Positions 46,601 through 57,076 of a stretch of DNA of 64,000 nucleotides are shown here, piece after piece (the first letter of the stretch is position 1; each line of letters starts with the position of its first letter). The position numbers and the translations under genes are program-made. The DNA is from Eretmocerus hayati (lineage: Eukaryota > Arthropoda > Insecta > Hymenoptera > Aphelinidae). The stretch lies in contig CM056744.1 of assembly GCA_029851415.1 (NCBI GenBank), positions 121,614,838 to 121,678,837 of the forward strand. The letters run 5' to 3'. The notes below the pieces were generated by a model that saw nothing but the letters and a program-made list of their open reading frames with translations, had not been told where the DNA came from and searched no databases.

Positions 46601-49600
46601 ATGTGTGTATTGCTCAAAGTTGCTTCATTAGAGAGTCAAATGAGGGACGCCTCGAGGGTTCACAAACTCTCCAGAGTACTAGATCCGGGTTAAATCAAGC
46701 CTCGGAACAGCTCAAAACATTTGAGAGAATTAGGTAAAGGAGAAACTCATACTGTGCCTGAACGTCTAGCTCCATTATTCAAAATGCTAATTTTCGCAAA
46801 CTGGATTGCGGAAAGGATAAGGTAATCCATGATTCGCAAAATATGACGTGTATTTTGTCGAAAGTTTAATTCTCAAAACTAAACCAGCGGTAATCTGTGG
46901 GAACTACTAAAATACAGTTACCTTACGATGAGTTTCCCAAAGTCAAAGTTTGCTAGTGAGAAGATGCAATGTTCTAAGGGCGATAGAAATATGGTTCCAA
47001 GTCGGCGCATTGCACTATATAAGACCGCTGTGAAATGTTTTCAAATGAAAAAAAATGGCAACTATTGCAATATGGCGAAGTTTGGAGAATTGCAAGATCA
47101 TATAAAATGCGCTCTGCAGCTTGTCCACAAATTTTATCCATATCGAGAAAATAATTCGACCTTCATTCGCGGTTCGATCCAGAGTTCGATGACCCAAAAA
47201 TGTACAAGGACCTCACAAACTTTGAATGAAATCCATCCTTTTATGAGCACTCATACACCACCCGAAAATTTTCTTGAAAGATTTTGAAGAATCAATTTTG
47301 ACTACTCCGTCCATTCACATCACACCATATTCAAACACTAAACGCGTCGAATTATTTTCTATCGACTTGCTACACTCCGAAGAAGCGATTTACACACCTG
47401 AAGTATTTGAGCGAGGAAAGCACTTGAGAAGTTGGCCTCTGTCTCGGATCCTTGTGTAGTAATCTCGTCACAGCCTCTTGCAGTGGCAGTGGCACTCTTG
47501 GCAATAAGTTCATCACTTGCTGGTCCAGCTGAGAATCAATAGTAGCTTACAAAAGATTCTTCATGAGTGTGCGCATTACAGTTTCTTATCTCAATGAATT
47601 TTTTGCGCGCTGGTCTTTCCGGAAGCTTGATTGGCTGCAAGCGCACTTGCTTGTGCTCGTAAGTGGGAGAGATTGAAGACCTTCATGCGAGTAGCACCAA
47701 AACTCTCGGAAAAAGTGAGTGAAACATTCTCACCGTGTGTACAATTTCAATCAATGTACCGATTAACATCGTCAATAGATTTGAGGCCATTGCTTGGATC
47801 TCATACTGCTCAGTTTGGATCAGTTAGCGGCAAATGAGTGGGGAAAAAGACTTACCAGGTCCAATTGTTTGAGGTAGTCGGATACGTTGTGATTTGCTTG
47901 GATTACAGGCCGCCCGTGATTGAAGATTGCGCAAATCACCATCCCGAGGCTGAACATATCGCTCAGGATACTGCCAATCTTTTTTTGCTGCACCTCGGGA
48001 GCTTTCAACGAAAATTTTCACAGTATTGTATTCATATTGGATGCATCAATTGGCGATCGAAGTAATGAATTTTTTCGAATGAGTCCGTGGACGTGGACTC
48101 TGTTTGGAGATAATTGGGTTATCCACTCACCTATGAAATCCAAGTTTGGCTGCGTCATCTTGGATATCCGATTCGTCCACGGCGGAAGTGGAACAACATC
48201 TGTCGCATCCGATTCGTTTACCCCTTCTACAAATGAAAATTGAAATCACCATTAGCTTTTTTGTGTGTAATTTGTGTGGTCTGGCGAACGAATCAAGGAT
48301 AAAAAGAATCAAAAATACCATGCAAAGTTCTTGGTTAAGTTTTTTAAGATCAGATTAACTATTTTGTCAGTCCTCGAGAACATGCCAATGATATAAGCAC
48401 CAATCATACGCCGACGTAACTCATCAACAAGTCATTCGGAACGCAGTGACAATTGAGGGGCTATGTGGAAGAAGGGCGTAATAGCAAAAAGTTCTAATAT
48501 GAGACAATGGATAAAAACTCAAGAGAAATCACGGATGGCGTGATTTGATCATTGGAACTGATCTACTTTGAAGGGGATAGCATTCTCTAAATGTCCGAAT
48601 GACAATGGAAACATGAAGTCCAATATTGATCTCCTCACAGCTATTCTGAAAAGTGCAATCGGGCCTTTTTTCACGATTCGGGCCAAATTACGAGACACCT
48701 CCCACACAAAAGTGCGATCAGATTTCGAAATCGAGCCCGATCGTTCCCAAATTCGACGAGAGTCTCTATGGACATGTTTTAAAAGATAACTGATTGCAAA
48801 GAGGTGGCTTGATTCATGATTCATGATGATCAACGGTACTAGACGTACGAGAAGACACTATCAGTTGTGTACATTACGAGATGTCATGTGAACATTACGA
48901 GAACTGAATTTCACTACAGAGGGGTGAAAACACTTAATTTAAAGGTAGAGGAACACGCTTCGGTAGATAAAAACACTAGAATAGCGTGTTTCGACTCATG
49001 AGCATTCTTTCAAAATTTTTTCATCAAAAATTAGTCCCTTTTTCCATATTGTACCTGATTACGCCCATTATGAAAAAAATAACGCTCCTTCCTTTTTTTT
49101 CCATCAGGTACTTGAACCCTTTTGGAATATATGATCGTGGCAGTTACGCCCCTTTTCGAAATTTCCTGGAAATCGTGGAGGCAATTATGGCCTTTTCAAA
49201 ATACTCTGCTGCAATAACGTCCTTTTTGGAATTTTTGTCTGCAGTTACGCCCGTTTCGATCCGTGTTGGTTTTCAAGGCTCTTCAAAAAACGAGTTTGAT
49301 GGGGTCATCAATCATGGTTCAAAGGTTCAAAAAAGTGACAGAGGGGGCGGGCGTAACCGCCATCACGCCTCTCTACCACGCAGCCTCTCAATTACAACCC
49401 GGTGGCCTTATCCTATCGTTCCAGAGTCTTGTTGTTTGTTTAATTGATGAGGAAAAATCGTCTTTTAATAGGAGTTTGGAAAATGTAGTGAGGGTCAGAG
49501 CGTGGATCAGAGTTATTACTGTTGAGGAATTGGGATTGGTGGTCGACTGGCTACTTTGATTCATTTTTATATCGATAGCCAATTCTGAGCATGGCATGAG

Positions 49601-51306
49601 AAGTTTCATCAGCAGCAAAAAGAGGACACAGATAGTATGATAATTTGTATGATCATATTCACCAATAAACTCAAATCCGCAGAGCTTCCAGGAGCCCTTT
49701 TTGGTAATGAGAATGCTGCTTGGGCAGACGTTCCTGTGCATGACCTGGCTGTAGTGCAGAAAAGACAGGGCCTCGGTAACCTGAAGCAGCCCGTACTTGA
49801 TTTCGATGTCGAGCATGTCGTACTCTTTCGTAAAAACAGGCCTGCCAGCCTGCTGCTGTTGTTGTTGTTGCTGCTGCTGTTGCTGCTGCTGGTGATGATT
49901 GTGCGGGCTCTGCTGCTGCTGATGTTGGTGGTGAGGATGGTGCATTTGCTGCTGACCCTGGCCGAGTTGATGGTTATGATTGAGGCCCGCAGTTTGCATC
50001 ATGGCGATTTTCTGCTCCTCGGCTGCCAAAACGTTGGCCAGACTGGCCAGCACCGGCTCTGAGGCGAACGCCAACGTGTCTGGACACTCCTCCACTCCGT
50101 GAATCACCTGTGCCACAGTGTATTGCTCAATTTTCGTCCTGACTCCCAAGGTGCATTCGTTTGTCAAGAGATTTGAAGAGAAATAATTTGCGGATCATTC
50201 GAGATTTTTAAAATTAATTACATGCCCTGTCGAGACACTTTCGAAGAATCGTTTGTGCAATGTACCCTCGCACGTTCTCATCACCGTAACGGATTCATAA
50301 GTCAGTGGCACATCAACGGTTCCTGGTAGAAATATTTTTCACCGGCAATCTTCAGTAGCCACGAGAGTCTTTCACGTCCAATCGATCGGAGAATGGAACC
50401 GCGCTCGAAATGCTGATGGGCAAAGATTCACATCAGCTCAACGAGCATTGAAATTTCCTCACCTGTAACGTTTTCGGATGGCGGAAACGTTCCAAATGCT
50501 TGACTCCGACTCGCAGGATCTCCGTTACCGCCTCTTTCCGCTTTGGTTTGTGGATCTTCTCCACGGATCTTTTTTCGAATAGAAATATTGACACTTCCTG
50601 AAATTTAACAAAGTTGATGCTACCATGAAGTTGTTTCGTTTGAAATAAATCGGAACATTGGATGATCCAAACGTACTGAATTTCAAGAGACAAATCCACC
50701 TGGCAATGTTACACACAAGGGACGAATGAGATTACACGATTTTTCGTAAAGTAAAATTATTTCGTTTGCGCTCAAGAAACCTAAATTTTGCAGGATGTAA
50801 AGGTTTCCCCTTGATATTCGAAATTCTCGAAAATCGCGATGAAATTCATTCTGACTGAAATAGCGACCCTGGTCTACGAATCTACAAGAAGAAGGCTTTC
50901 ATACGGATCTAACGATCTTCGAATTCGAAAGGCACAATACATAGCATCTAGAATGCTTTGAATACATACAGGAATTCTTCTTCTTTGACAGCCTATAACG
51001 CATGCACCAAGCAACTATGCCTTTGGACAAGAGATTAGAGGAATCCAACCTAATATCGATTTTCCATGCGCATGATTTGTGATGGCTTCGTACATTAGAA
51101 ATTGACATGTTATGATGCGTAAATTTGCTGACCTTGCCATCGCTCTTGCGGTAGCCATCGAATATCTTCCAGACGTTTTCGGGCCCGGCGCTGGCGGTCT
51201 GCTGCTTGCCGACCTCAAAGTGGTTCCAGATTGGATTCGACTCGAGCACGTGGGGCTGACTCGCGGCCGCCGCGGCTCCGCCACCGCTCTTGAATTTGCT
51301 GAACAT
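28659..51306 (-). CDS. SCYL2: SCY1-like protein 2 (pseudokinase, clathrin-trafficking type), complete, 14 coding exons
   Basis: SCYL2 (CVAK104) is a catalytically weak kinase-like protein of clathrin-coated vesicles and endosome/TGN trafficking. The 14 exons join with consistent phases into 852 codons. Residues 1-~330 are the kinase-like domain: the HRD loop is HRNVCPSS (about 227-234) and DFG is GFEF (about 247-250), so catalytic Asp residues are lost; LDFIAPE (~280-286) keeps the APE. Residues ~376-650 are HEAT-type helices (ILLPNFRPLF, EEVLPLLWEV, GLTLNDFMNLIEVLQDML). Residues ~652-852 are a Ser/Arg/Gly-rich disordered tail. A Gln/His tract interrupts the N-terminal lobe. Intron 11 is 14 kb and repeat-filled. 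Length is close to that of fly and vertebrate family members. Confidence 0.94.
28770..28919 (-). CDS. SCYL2: SCYL2 exon 13
   Basis: Exactly 50 codons after acceptor ctgatttccag. It is Ser-rich: MPITSSSVPYLLSSSLSS, RRPSVSSTSS, and a Gly-rich end. Donor GTAAGA. Confidence 0.88.
29386..29639 (-). CDS. SCYL2: SCYL2 exon 12
   Basis: 254 nt after acceptor gggtggatttcag. It reads MLGSWWFGSTTSANADSNYL, then RRHSDN, a Gly/Ser/Pro stretch, RRHSST and RRGSN. Donor GTTTGT, phase 0. Confidence 0.88.
30410..37510 (+). repeat. Tandem array A: 13 units of ~0.51-0.62 kb, each with an exon-like segment and splice donor
   Basis: Each unit has an AT-rich part with poly-T and ttcccaaaaatttcc-like runs, a GC-richer part (gcgctctctcaac, cagtcatcctctggagcccg), a cgtactctatg box, a TATA-like ATAAGAAG, the motif atatcatcgtggacat, then a 5' splice site. 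Donor GT positions: 30529, 31155, 31776, 32364, 32918, 33498, 34079, 34662, 35245, 35829, 36409, 36993, 37504. All are GTGAGT or GTAAG-type although unit sequences have diverged. Best explained as repeated promoter plus first-exon cassettes on the plus strand, antisense to SCYL2; coding capacity of most units is minimal. Confidence 0.8.
37511..37856 (+). other. Spacer between array A and the candidate exon
   Basis: AT-rich unique sequence. If the nested gene is real, this is the intron between the last first-exon cassette (donor 37504) and the acceptor at 37856. Confidence 0.35.
37857..38065 (+). CDS. Candidate internal exon downstream of array A, with 50-codon ORF
   Basis: A good acceptor (gtctatcatcccacag) precedes an open frame beginning HPDIKCENHPVEDLQKVFN and ending basic (HGSKHKRMTKIK, stop at 38008-38010); a possible donor GTGAGT follows at 38066. 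Type I array units (ATG GCT GAA GG) and the last unit (ATG AAA AG) both end in the phase that enters this frame, predicting a ~54-residue basic peptide. Family unknown. Transcription is not shown by sequence. Confidence 0.35.
38552..38613 (-). other. Exon-like block, copy 1 (62 nt)
   Basis: Minus-strand acceptor cgatttggtttaccag, 62 nt, donor GTAAGTGTG. Entered in phase 1, as after SCYL2 exon 11, it reads VSGPKRRSDQRKSSNMFPKSG-like residues (here SNN and MFPK). Flanks differ from the other copies but this block is kept. Confidence 0.45.
39772..39833 (-). other. Exon-like block, copy 2 (62 nt)
   Basis: Same acceptor as copy 1, donor GTTAGTATT. It reads SGPKRRSDQRKSSNMLPKSG in phase 1. Inclusion between SCYL2 exons 11 and 12 using this donor would shift the downstream frame. 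Confidence 0.45.
40794..40855 (-). other. Exon-like block, copy 3 (62 nt)
   Basis: Nearly identical to copy 2, with CCG replaced by TTG near the 3' end (MLLKSG instead of MLPKSG). Acceptor and donor intact. Confidence 0.45.
41817..41878 (-). other. Exon-like block, copy 4 (62 nt)
   Basis: Identical in coding reading to copy 2, with the same acceptor and GTTAGT donor. It is the copy nearest SCYL2 exon 11. Confidence 0.45.
42376..43689. other. Unique part of SCYL2 intron 11
   Basis: Mostly AT-rich. A GC-richer island at about 42985-43075 is open on both strands (plus strand reads FGSLGSVRKGSVRPISDRLH). An AAAATGGCGG motif lies at about 42869-42878, and a doubled GTTGGCAAC(A/C)CTGAT at about 43248-43290. 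Confidence 0.4.
43690..43868 (-). CDS. SCYL2: SCYL2 exon 11
   Basis: 179 nt, ending in phase 1 at GTAAGT. It encodes the start of the disordered tail: DNLSLPSPEKHRPLRHQYSI, then VNKRQTSSAEDMNRKNSA. It joins exon 12 in frame across the 14-kb intron. Confidence 0.88.
44150..44318 (-). CDS. SCYL2: SCYL2 exon 10
   Basis: 169 nt. It reads IYRLMLSDKKYGLSVNVMAT and VMPSLLPQTVNPGLTLNDFM, then a helix ending DMLNHIDR. It corresponds to the last structured helices of the family (KVLPHLIPLSIENNLNLNQF). Confidence 0.95.
44859..45099 (-). CDS. SCYL2: SCYL2 exon 9
   Basis: 241 nt. It reads VPNVTDYLDDMAIRRTLLPK, then LTCILDRLEKQQIMEEVLPL and PEIIVRVVG, equivalent to the CLGKILEYLDKW and EPAVLMGILG helices. 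Donor GTAAGTG, ends in phase 1. Confidence 0.95.
45238..45537 (-). CDS. SCYL2: SCYL2 exon 8
   Basis: Exactly 100 codons, phase 0 to 0. It contains LWYQHIWPYLHHETRSQEV, YENILLPNFRPLFSAP and NSFESNTIQIQ, HEAT-type helices with the family's IQIQ ending. Confidence 0.95.
45713..45731. repeat. (TA)n microsatellite
   Basis: A run of about nine TA units just inside SCYL2 intron 7, next to the exon 7 donor. Confidence 0.85.
45740..45854 (-). CDS. SCYL2: SCYL2 exon 7
   Basis: 115 nt. It reads SDPSVHALQFLDVINMKDPT and YKNTLKEVLPYIPR, the link from the kinase-like lobe to the HEAT region (vertebrate FFKGLPKVLPKLPKR). Donor GTAAGTACC. Confidence 0.94.
47398..47528 (-). CDS. SCYL2: SCYL2 exon 6
   Basis: 131 nt. 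It reads LDQQVMNLLPRVPLPLQEAV and RLLHKDPRQRPTSQVL, the C-lobe helix with the conserved xDPxxRP of kinase folds. Acceptor ttgattctcag, donor GTGTGT, ends in phase 2. Confidence 0.94.
47856..48001 (-). CDS. SCYL2: SCYL2 exon 5
   Basis: 146 nt starting with the last two bases of Ala in APE. It reads PEVQQKKIGSILSDMFSLGM, then ICAIFNHGRPVIQANHN, matching the SDMYSLG and FNKGKP region of the family. Donor GTAAGT, phase 0. Confidence 0.95.
48131..48226 (-). CDS. SCYL2: SCYL2 exon 4
   Basis: 96 nt, phase 1 in and phase 1 out. It reads GVNESDATDVVPLPPW then ISKMTQPNLDFI, the activation-segment region leading to the APE motif. Acceptor ttttcatttgtag, donor GTGAGT. Confidence 0.92.
49663..50107 (-). 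CDS. SCYL2: SCYL2 exon 3 (with poly-Gln/His tract)
   Basis: 148 codons plus one base. It encodes EECPDTLAFASEPVLASLAN, a Gln/His-rich insert, then EIKYGLLQVTEALSFLH, the degenerate catalytic loop VMHRNVCPSS and GSWKLCGFEFI. Donor GTGAAT. Confidence 0.94.
49835..49912. repeat. CAG/CTG repeat coding for poly-Gln
   Basis: Interrupted CAG/CAA run on the minus strand inside SCYL2 exon 3, encoding an uninterrupted stretch of about 14 Gln at residues ~176-189 plus flanking Gln/His runs. The mix of CAA and CAG suggests an older, partly stabilised tract. Confidence 0.85.
50463..50597 (-). CDS. SCYL2: SCYL2 exon 2
   Basis: 45 codons, phase 0 to 0. It reads EVSIFLFEKRSVEK and VKHLERFRHPKTLQ, equivalent to the VAVFVFDKK and RLRHPRLL region of vertebrate SCYL2 (beta-3 strand to alpha-C). 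Acceptor aaatttcag, donor GTGAGG. Confidence 0.95.
51133..51306 (-). CDS. SCYL2: SCYL2 exon 1
   Basis: ATG at 51306-51304, MFSKFKSGGG then an Ala run, SNPIWNHFEVGKQ and NVWKIFDGYRKSDGK (start of the kinase-like fold). It has 58 codons and ends in phase 0 at a weak-looking GTCAGC donor. An upstream in-frame stretch exists but this Met gives the family's usual start. Confidence 0.9.
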
Positions 51307-51420
51307 GCTGCGTCCGCGGTGCGCTACCATTCGGCGCGACCCGCACTCCCGAGCCCGCCCCGGCTAGTTGTCGTAGTTATTTCGGCGGTGGTGCTGGCCA
51401 TTTGAGGCCACATTGGGGTC
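51307..51420 (-). promoter_or_regulatory. SCYL2 5' leader / promoter-proximal CpG-rich block
   Basis: G+C-rich, CpG-dense sequence directly upstream of the SCYL2 start (gcggtgcgctaccattcggcg and on), standing out from AT-rich flanks. The transcription start is not placed. Confidence 0.4.
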
Positions 51421-54400
51421 TCTATGCAGGGAAAACCAGGGGCTCTCATGTAGAGAGCCTGCGGTGGTGGGCTCTGCGAAAAAGTTTGCGCCCTCGTGTT
51501 TGTCACCCACCTTGCTGCAAATAACAAAAATTATTGAGTACATATTTCGAGTATCTATAACTGGAGAAGTCTTCGAAAAAGAGAGGGTCATTTATTGGAT
51601 CAAAAGACGATTCTTATCCGGAAATTACATCCTGTGTCTGTTACTTCTTCAGACCGTGATTCCAAATGTCAATTTGAACGGTAAGTGAAATTGTGGAAAA
51701 CGAGTGGGTGAACAGATTTTAGAATCAAGAAAATATTGAATAATGTTACTGAGAACTATCAGCGCGTCATAGATTAGCATGATAATACGCCTCATATCGT
51801 CATACGTACTGATCATGAGATTGAGTGATGCTTTTTGTGGACTCGTTAACCCGCTCACTACTTAGTGGCGTCTTTCTCATCAGAACGTGTTTCTGAGGTG
51901 ATAAAAAGACAAAAAATGACAGAATTATAATTGTGAGAATTTTTCCATTTTTAATTTCATCCGCTTCCATTTTCTTTTACTTTGCTTACCTTAGATTTCT
52001 CAAGACAATCTCAGACTGCTTCGATGCACTTTAAGAAAGTTATCATAAATGATTAGAAATCAATACATTCCAATGTATTGGAAAAAGTTGTGAACGAGTT
52101 GAATGTAGAAAAAAAATAAAAAAATTTCATTGTTACGCAATTTTACACATTTTCTAGGAATCTTTCTTCTATTACTTGTTTTCGAATGAGAGAATGAGTG
52201 CTAATTGGGTTAGGTTTTTTGTGCTCTTGCTTTTTTTTGCTCAATCAGATTCAAAATCAAGGATCATCTTTTCGTTTTGAATTGAAGCCAGTCTGCTTTG
52301 AAGACCCTCACAAATATCTCAAATTCAACATAAAATTCCAAGGAATGGTTTTATCAAGATCCCGAAGAATTCGAGTGTTGTGAGACAGAATCTGATAGTC
52401 GTCATAAAAAATTCGCATTTGTATGTTGAAATAAACCAACTTGTAATTCGATCAAAAGCCGAAACGAACAGTTTGAAGGAGTTCCCACGGAATCCCTACT
52501 GTATTATGCTCGCAAACATCGTAGTCGGAAAGGCCCAAGGGTTGCCGAAATTGGTTTCTCGAGGTCAATTCATCAGTGACAAGAAGTAGACCTCGGGGAG
52601 CAATACTTTTGTCCTAGTGGCCAAACTCGGTCACAGATCGCTGGTCCTTAATGGACCTTTGCGCCTCTCAAGACCGCAAGTTCGTTTAATGGAAAAGTAA
52701 ACAGTAGCGTACAGTGAGATGCTAACCCTCAACGGTCCACCTATTGGATCCTACATATCGTGCAGCCTTTATCGCCATTTACTCCGGCCTTTCGTCCTCT
52801 ATCCAGCTCGTCCCAATTTCTGTCTCGGGCTGACCATGTTAGCTTCAAAGTAGAAAAAACAATTCGAATAAGAGCCGCATGTACGTAGAAAGGTACTGGG
52901 CTCATGTATTGCGTAGTTTTCCTGCAAATAGCGCTAAGAGTCAGTTTGCAGATGTCAGAAGCAGATATAAAGAGACATGCACAAGTGTACAAGTTGCTAA
53001 CCAAGATCGAAAAAAATTTTCATCACTCGGACACTCTTTAGCATGCAAATTATCATGTGGCTGCAGTGACCGGAAATTTAATTCTCTCTTTTATCTCTGC
53101 TCTCGACTCTTGTCTCTCACTAGCGCGACATTTCCGCGTTTATAACGCTTCGCTGCTGCAACAGCCCCTGATCTCCAACGTGGTTATCGTCCACACCGAC
53201 TCTGCTTTGTGCTTGTGCGTGAACCGGGGCTAGCAATCGCACGGATGCGGGATTAGCACTATGCACTGTGCGCAGCTGCTCAGGGTTAATATAAGACAGT
53301 GTACGAGTCAGCGAGCTAGGCGAAAATTACCGTCGTGCATCCCCGACTCCAAGTTTTTTTTCTCTATACCGAGGAAGGCATAACTACAAACTTGTGCCAC
53401 GCTGTTTTTTGCTGCTATCGTCGTTTTTCACACAGCTCTTCACCAGATGCTCCGCAAGCAAACTTTTTTTGCCACCTCTTACCCACACTCTACAATATAT
53501 GTGCAACTACGATTATCCCCTTCGAGGGAACCCAGTACTTTCTTCAAACGAGAAAGATATATTGGTTTTTATGCATTTTATTTACCGAGCTGGGGAATCG
53601 ATTTCGCGTGTATCAATTCCATCATAGATTCAAATGATTGAGTGACCTGTGATTATGACCAATGCCCCGAATTGATGACCGAATTCATTAAACTTCTTAG
53701 ACAGTCGATACCAAGGTATCAAAAATTCAGGAATTCCATTGCATTCGCGATGTATTATTGTTGTCTATCGCAGTTGAATAAGCATCATTTGTTACTTTTC
53801 TGAGGCTAAGGCACTGAAAGAGAATTTGGGATGGGTATTGCGAATTATCATTTTATGCCAATTTGGTTGTCCTGATATAGATTGCCTTGGTATGATCTGT
53901 CCGTGATTCGATGTGGCAAAATACTTTTCAGTCGGGAACTGACGTGACCCCGGGAGAATTATACTTTGGAAGTTTGTTTGAAAACACACGAGTTTGGAAT
54001 TTCTTCGACGCTTCAAGGCTTTTATATAGTCTAATGGTTTGAAATAATGACGCTTTCCAATTTGGCAGAGGCTACACACTAGTTGCGTGATTTGATAACT
54101 GTTGTGAAATGGTTCTCCGACGGGATATCGCATCTCAACGACGCAAGCGAGCTTCATACGAATAAAGAAAACCCGCATCAAGAAAATCTATTTCAGGATT
54201 ATCAGAGAGAAAAGTTCATTTCACTTCCCTATTGGACAAATCGGCGAGTCATGCTGATTATTTGAGTGGGGTTACCTCGATTGAATATGTGCAAACTTCT
54301 TGTGTTTGCGATAAATGACATTGGTTCAACTGATTGCAAGCTCACATAATCTGTGTTTCATACTCATGAAAAATCTCATGAGGTAATACAGCAAACTCTC

Positions 54401-54920
54401 AGAAACACGCTATCATTTCAAAAAGGTTGAATCAGCTCTGAATCTTGTGTACATCTGAGCTTTCTCATGCACGAATTTTCCCGAAGCCCCTCTTTCCGTG
54501 TTTCCGTCATCAAACAAGGATCAGCGTTGTGGATCGATGGAAGAATTTATTGAATCCGTGCAAAGAACCGTTCCATAACCTGAAAGTAGTATTCTAATAT
54601 TCTATATAGAACAAGTCATGAAGAAGAGTTCCTTCTCGTCGACAACTGCTTCCTATTAGCACGAGGATATTTCAAGCGAAACTTGAATTTGTGCTTCAAG
54701 AGTTTAATTACATCCAAGTGTGATTACTCCAGAGCAGATTGAAAGTTTGTAGGTAAATCCAATTCGTGAAAGCGTGCGAGAGTACGAGCTTCATCCGGAA
54801 TAGTTACGCCCGGTAACTGTGTCAAATACTTCTGTGGAACTCTCAAGTTCCCAATAGACAGTCAGCAAGGAAATGATTCCAGAATATCTGGCAGTGTATG
54901 CCAATCGAAAGACAACTATC
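51421..54920. other. Intergenic upstream of SCYL2, no gene seen
   Basis: A minus-strand frame at about 51649-51858 and plus-strand frames at about 52198-52589 and 53335-53637 lack splice or family support. A GC-richer segment at 53100-53340 could contain an unrelated start site; nothing decisive. Confidence 0.45.
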
Positions 54921-57076
54921 ACACTTTGTATGGGAGAATGGCCCGCGAGCGCAGGTCTGTAATTATTGTTGCATCATGTAAGGCAGTCTTTTAGCAGTAC
55001 TAAGATCTTTGTTCGAGGGTGTTACTGGTGGGGTATTCTGATGATCGTGAAAATGATTCCCCTCCTTGAACGACCCTAGCCTCTCCGGGTACGTTCATAG
55101 TGAGCGAGAGCATGGTCCGGTGACGCTGATCGAGGGCTCGGTCGTTTCAAGTCAAGTTGATCGGTTCCCAGTTGGGTGTTTATCGGTGCAGCAAGGATCA
55201 TAGATGTGATGGATGTGTCGATTTTCTTTGATAGAAACCACCCCTGTCGTTCCGGGGCTATTCTTCTCCATAACTGGGATCAGTACGATCGGATTCCGAG
55301 ATGTCATTACTGGTCATTATGTAATTCATGAATGCGGAGCGGTGTTGGGGCTGGCGAAACGGGCAAGTGCTATTTCTTTTCAGTAGTAACAGATGGATAT
55401 GGTCAGACATGCAGACCGCACGTTAGAGAGAACCCCCTCAGAGTCCCCGAGGGAGGCATTCAAACAACAGAAAAGTATAAAAAAAACCCTTATCAAGATT
55501 TGAGCTTTATCGCGTGTACTTGATGAACGCACGATCGGATCCCGAGTTCCTTGGTGTCAATTTGAAAGTGTCGACGAAACGAAGGGTCAGGGTCAATTGG
55601 GATATCGGCACCGATGATGACGCTGATGATCTCAGTAGTAGCACGCGAGTGTCATTAGGCGAGTGAACCCATAGCAAAATGGTGATTGGGATCCTTCGCG
55701 TTCATACGGCTCTGGACGTACGGGTCCGATGCGATTTGTGTATCAGGGCGTTCCGATGACAAATAGATCAGCGTCGGGCACAGATCGATAGTGCAAGTAT
55801 ACACTGCCTTCGAAGAGTCTGACACTATCGTGAGTTGAAAGGCCAAACTGCGTTTGAAATCATTTTTTTTTCCAAATTTTGCCTCCTTTCAATCGTTGCT
55901 AACCCACCATCTCAAATTCTTTCCATCAAAGTCCTTCAATACACCTTCGTATTAGAACGAAACTCCAAGGTTCACATACCCGAGTTGTTACATTGAGTAT
56001 AGGAGAAAACCAGTAAATAAATTGATTTTCATAAGGCGTTGCTCTGTGCAGACACACACCGTAGATTCATCCCCAAAATTTAAATTTTCCGCCACAGCGC
56101 ATATATCTATTGAATTTAGTTCTTGACAAGTAACGAAACCGAAATATCGATAGGGGTGGTCTTCCTAGTGATACACGTCGTCTCGGATGAGTCAGCAAGT
56201 GAGTGACGTGGCGCTGATATCCTCCACTATCCGCCACATGACAACAACGACGAGCTGTCGAATGAGCCATCATTCACGACGATTGAGCTGTGTAAACGTG
56301 CAGGATCCCAATTACCATTTCGCTATAGATACACCCACCTGATTACATTCGTGTGCTACTACTGAGAGCATCAGATTCATCATTGGCGCCGATATCCCAA
56401 TCGACCCTGACCCTTCGTTTCGTCGACACTTTCAAATTGACACCAAGGAACTCGGGATCCGATCGTGCGTTCACCAAGCACACGCGATGAAGCTCAAATC
56501 TTGATGAGGGTGTCTTTCATACTTTCCTATTGTTCGAATGCCTCCCTCGGGGACTCTGAAGGGATTCCCCCTATCGTGCGATCTGCACGTCTGACCATAT
56601 CCATCTGTTACTACTGAAAAGAAATAGCACTTGTCCGTTTCGCCAGCCCCAACACCACTCCGCATTCATGAATTACATAATGACCAATAATGACACCTCG
56701 GGATCCGATCGTACTGATCCCAGTTATGGAGAGGAATAGCCCCGGAACGACAGGGGTGGTCCCTATCAAAGAAAATCGACACATCCATCACATCTATGAT
56801 CTTTGCTCCACCGATAAACACCCAACTGGGAACCGATCAACTTGACTTGAAACGACCGATCCCTCGATCAGCGTCATCGGACCATGCTTCCGCTCACTAT
56901 GAACGTACCCGGAGAGGCTAGGGTCGTTCAAGGAGGGGAATCATTTTCACGATCATCAGAATACCCCACCAGTCACACCCTCGAACAAAGATCTCAGTAC
57001 TGCTACAGGGGCGCCCTACATGATGCAAAAATAATTACAGACCTGCGCTCACGGGCCATTCTCTCATGCAGAGTGT
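54921..57076. mobile_element. Large foldback element, 2.16 kb
   Basis: Two ~740-bp arms (about 54921-55660 and 56340-57076) are inverted copies: outer ends cactttgtatgggagaatgg and its diverged complement, then gcgcaggtctgtaattatt, tttgttcgaggg, aacgaccctagcctctccgg and so on. A ~680-bp unique loop lies between. Mirrored open frames in both arms are a by-product of the symmetry. No transposase seen. Confidence 0.8.

Noticed and set aside
49637..50062. Leu-rich plus-strand frame of 141 codons
   Set aside because: It is the antisense of the poly-Gln tract in SCYL2 exon 3.
55332..56665. Mirrored frames reading MRSGVGAGETGKCYFF on opposite strands
   Set aside because: Both lie in the arms of the 2.16-kb foldback, so the mirrored frame only reflects arm symmetry; no transposase or host similarity.
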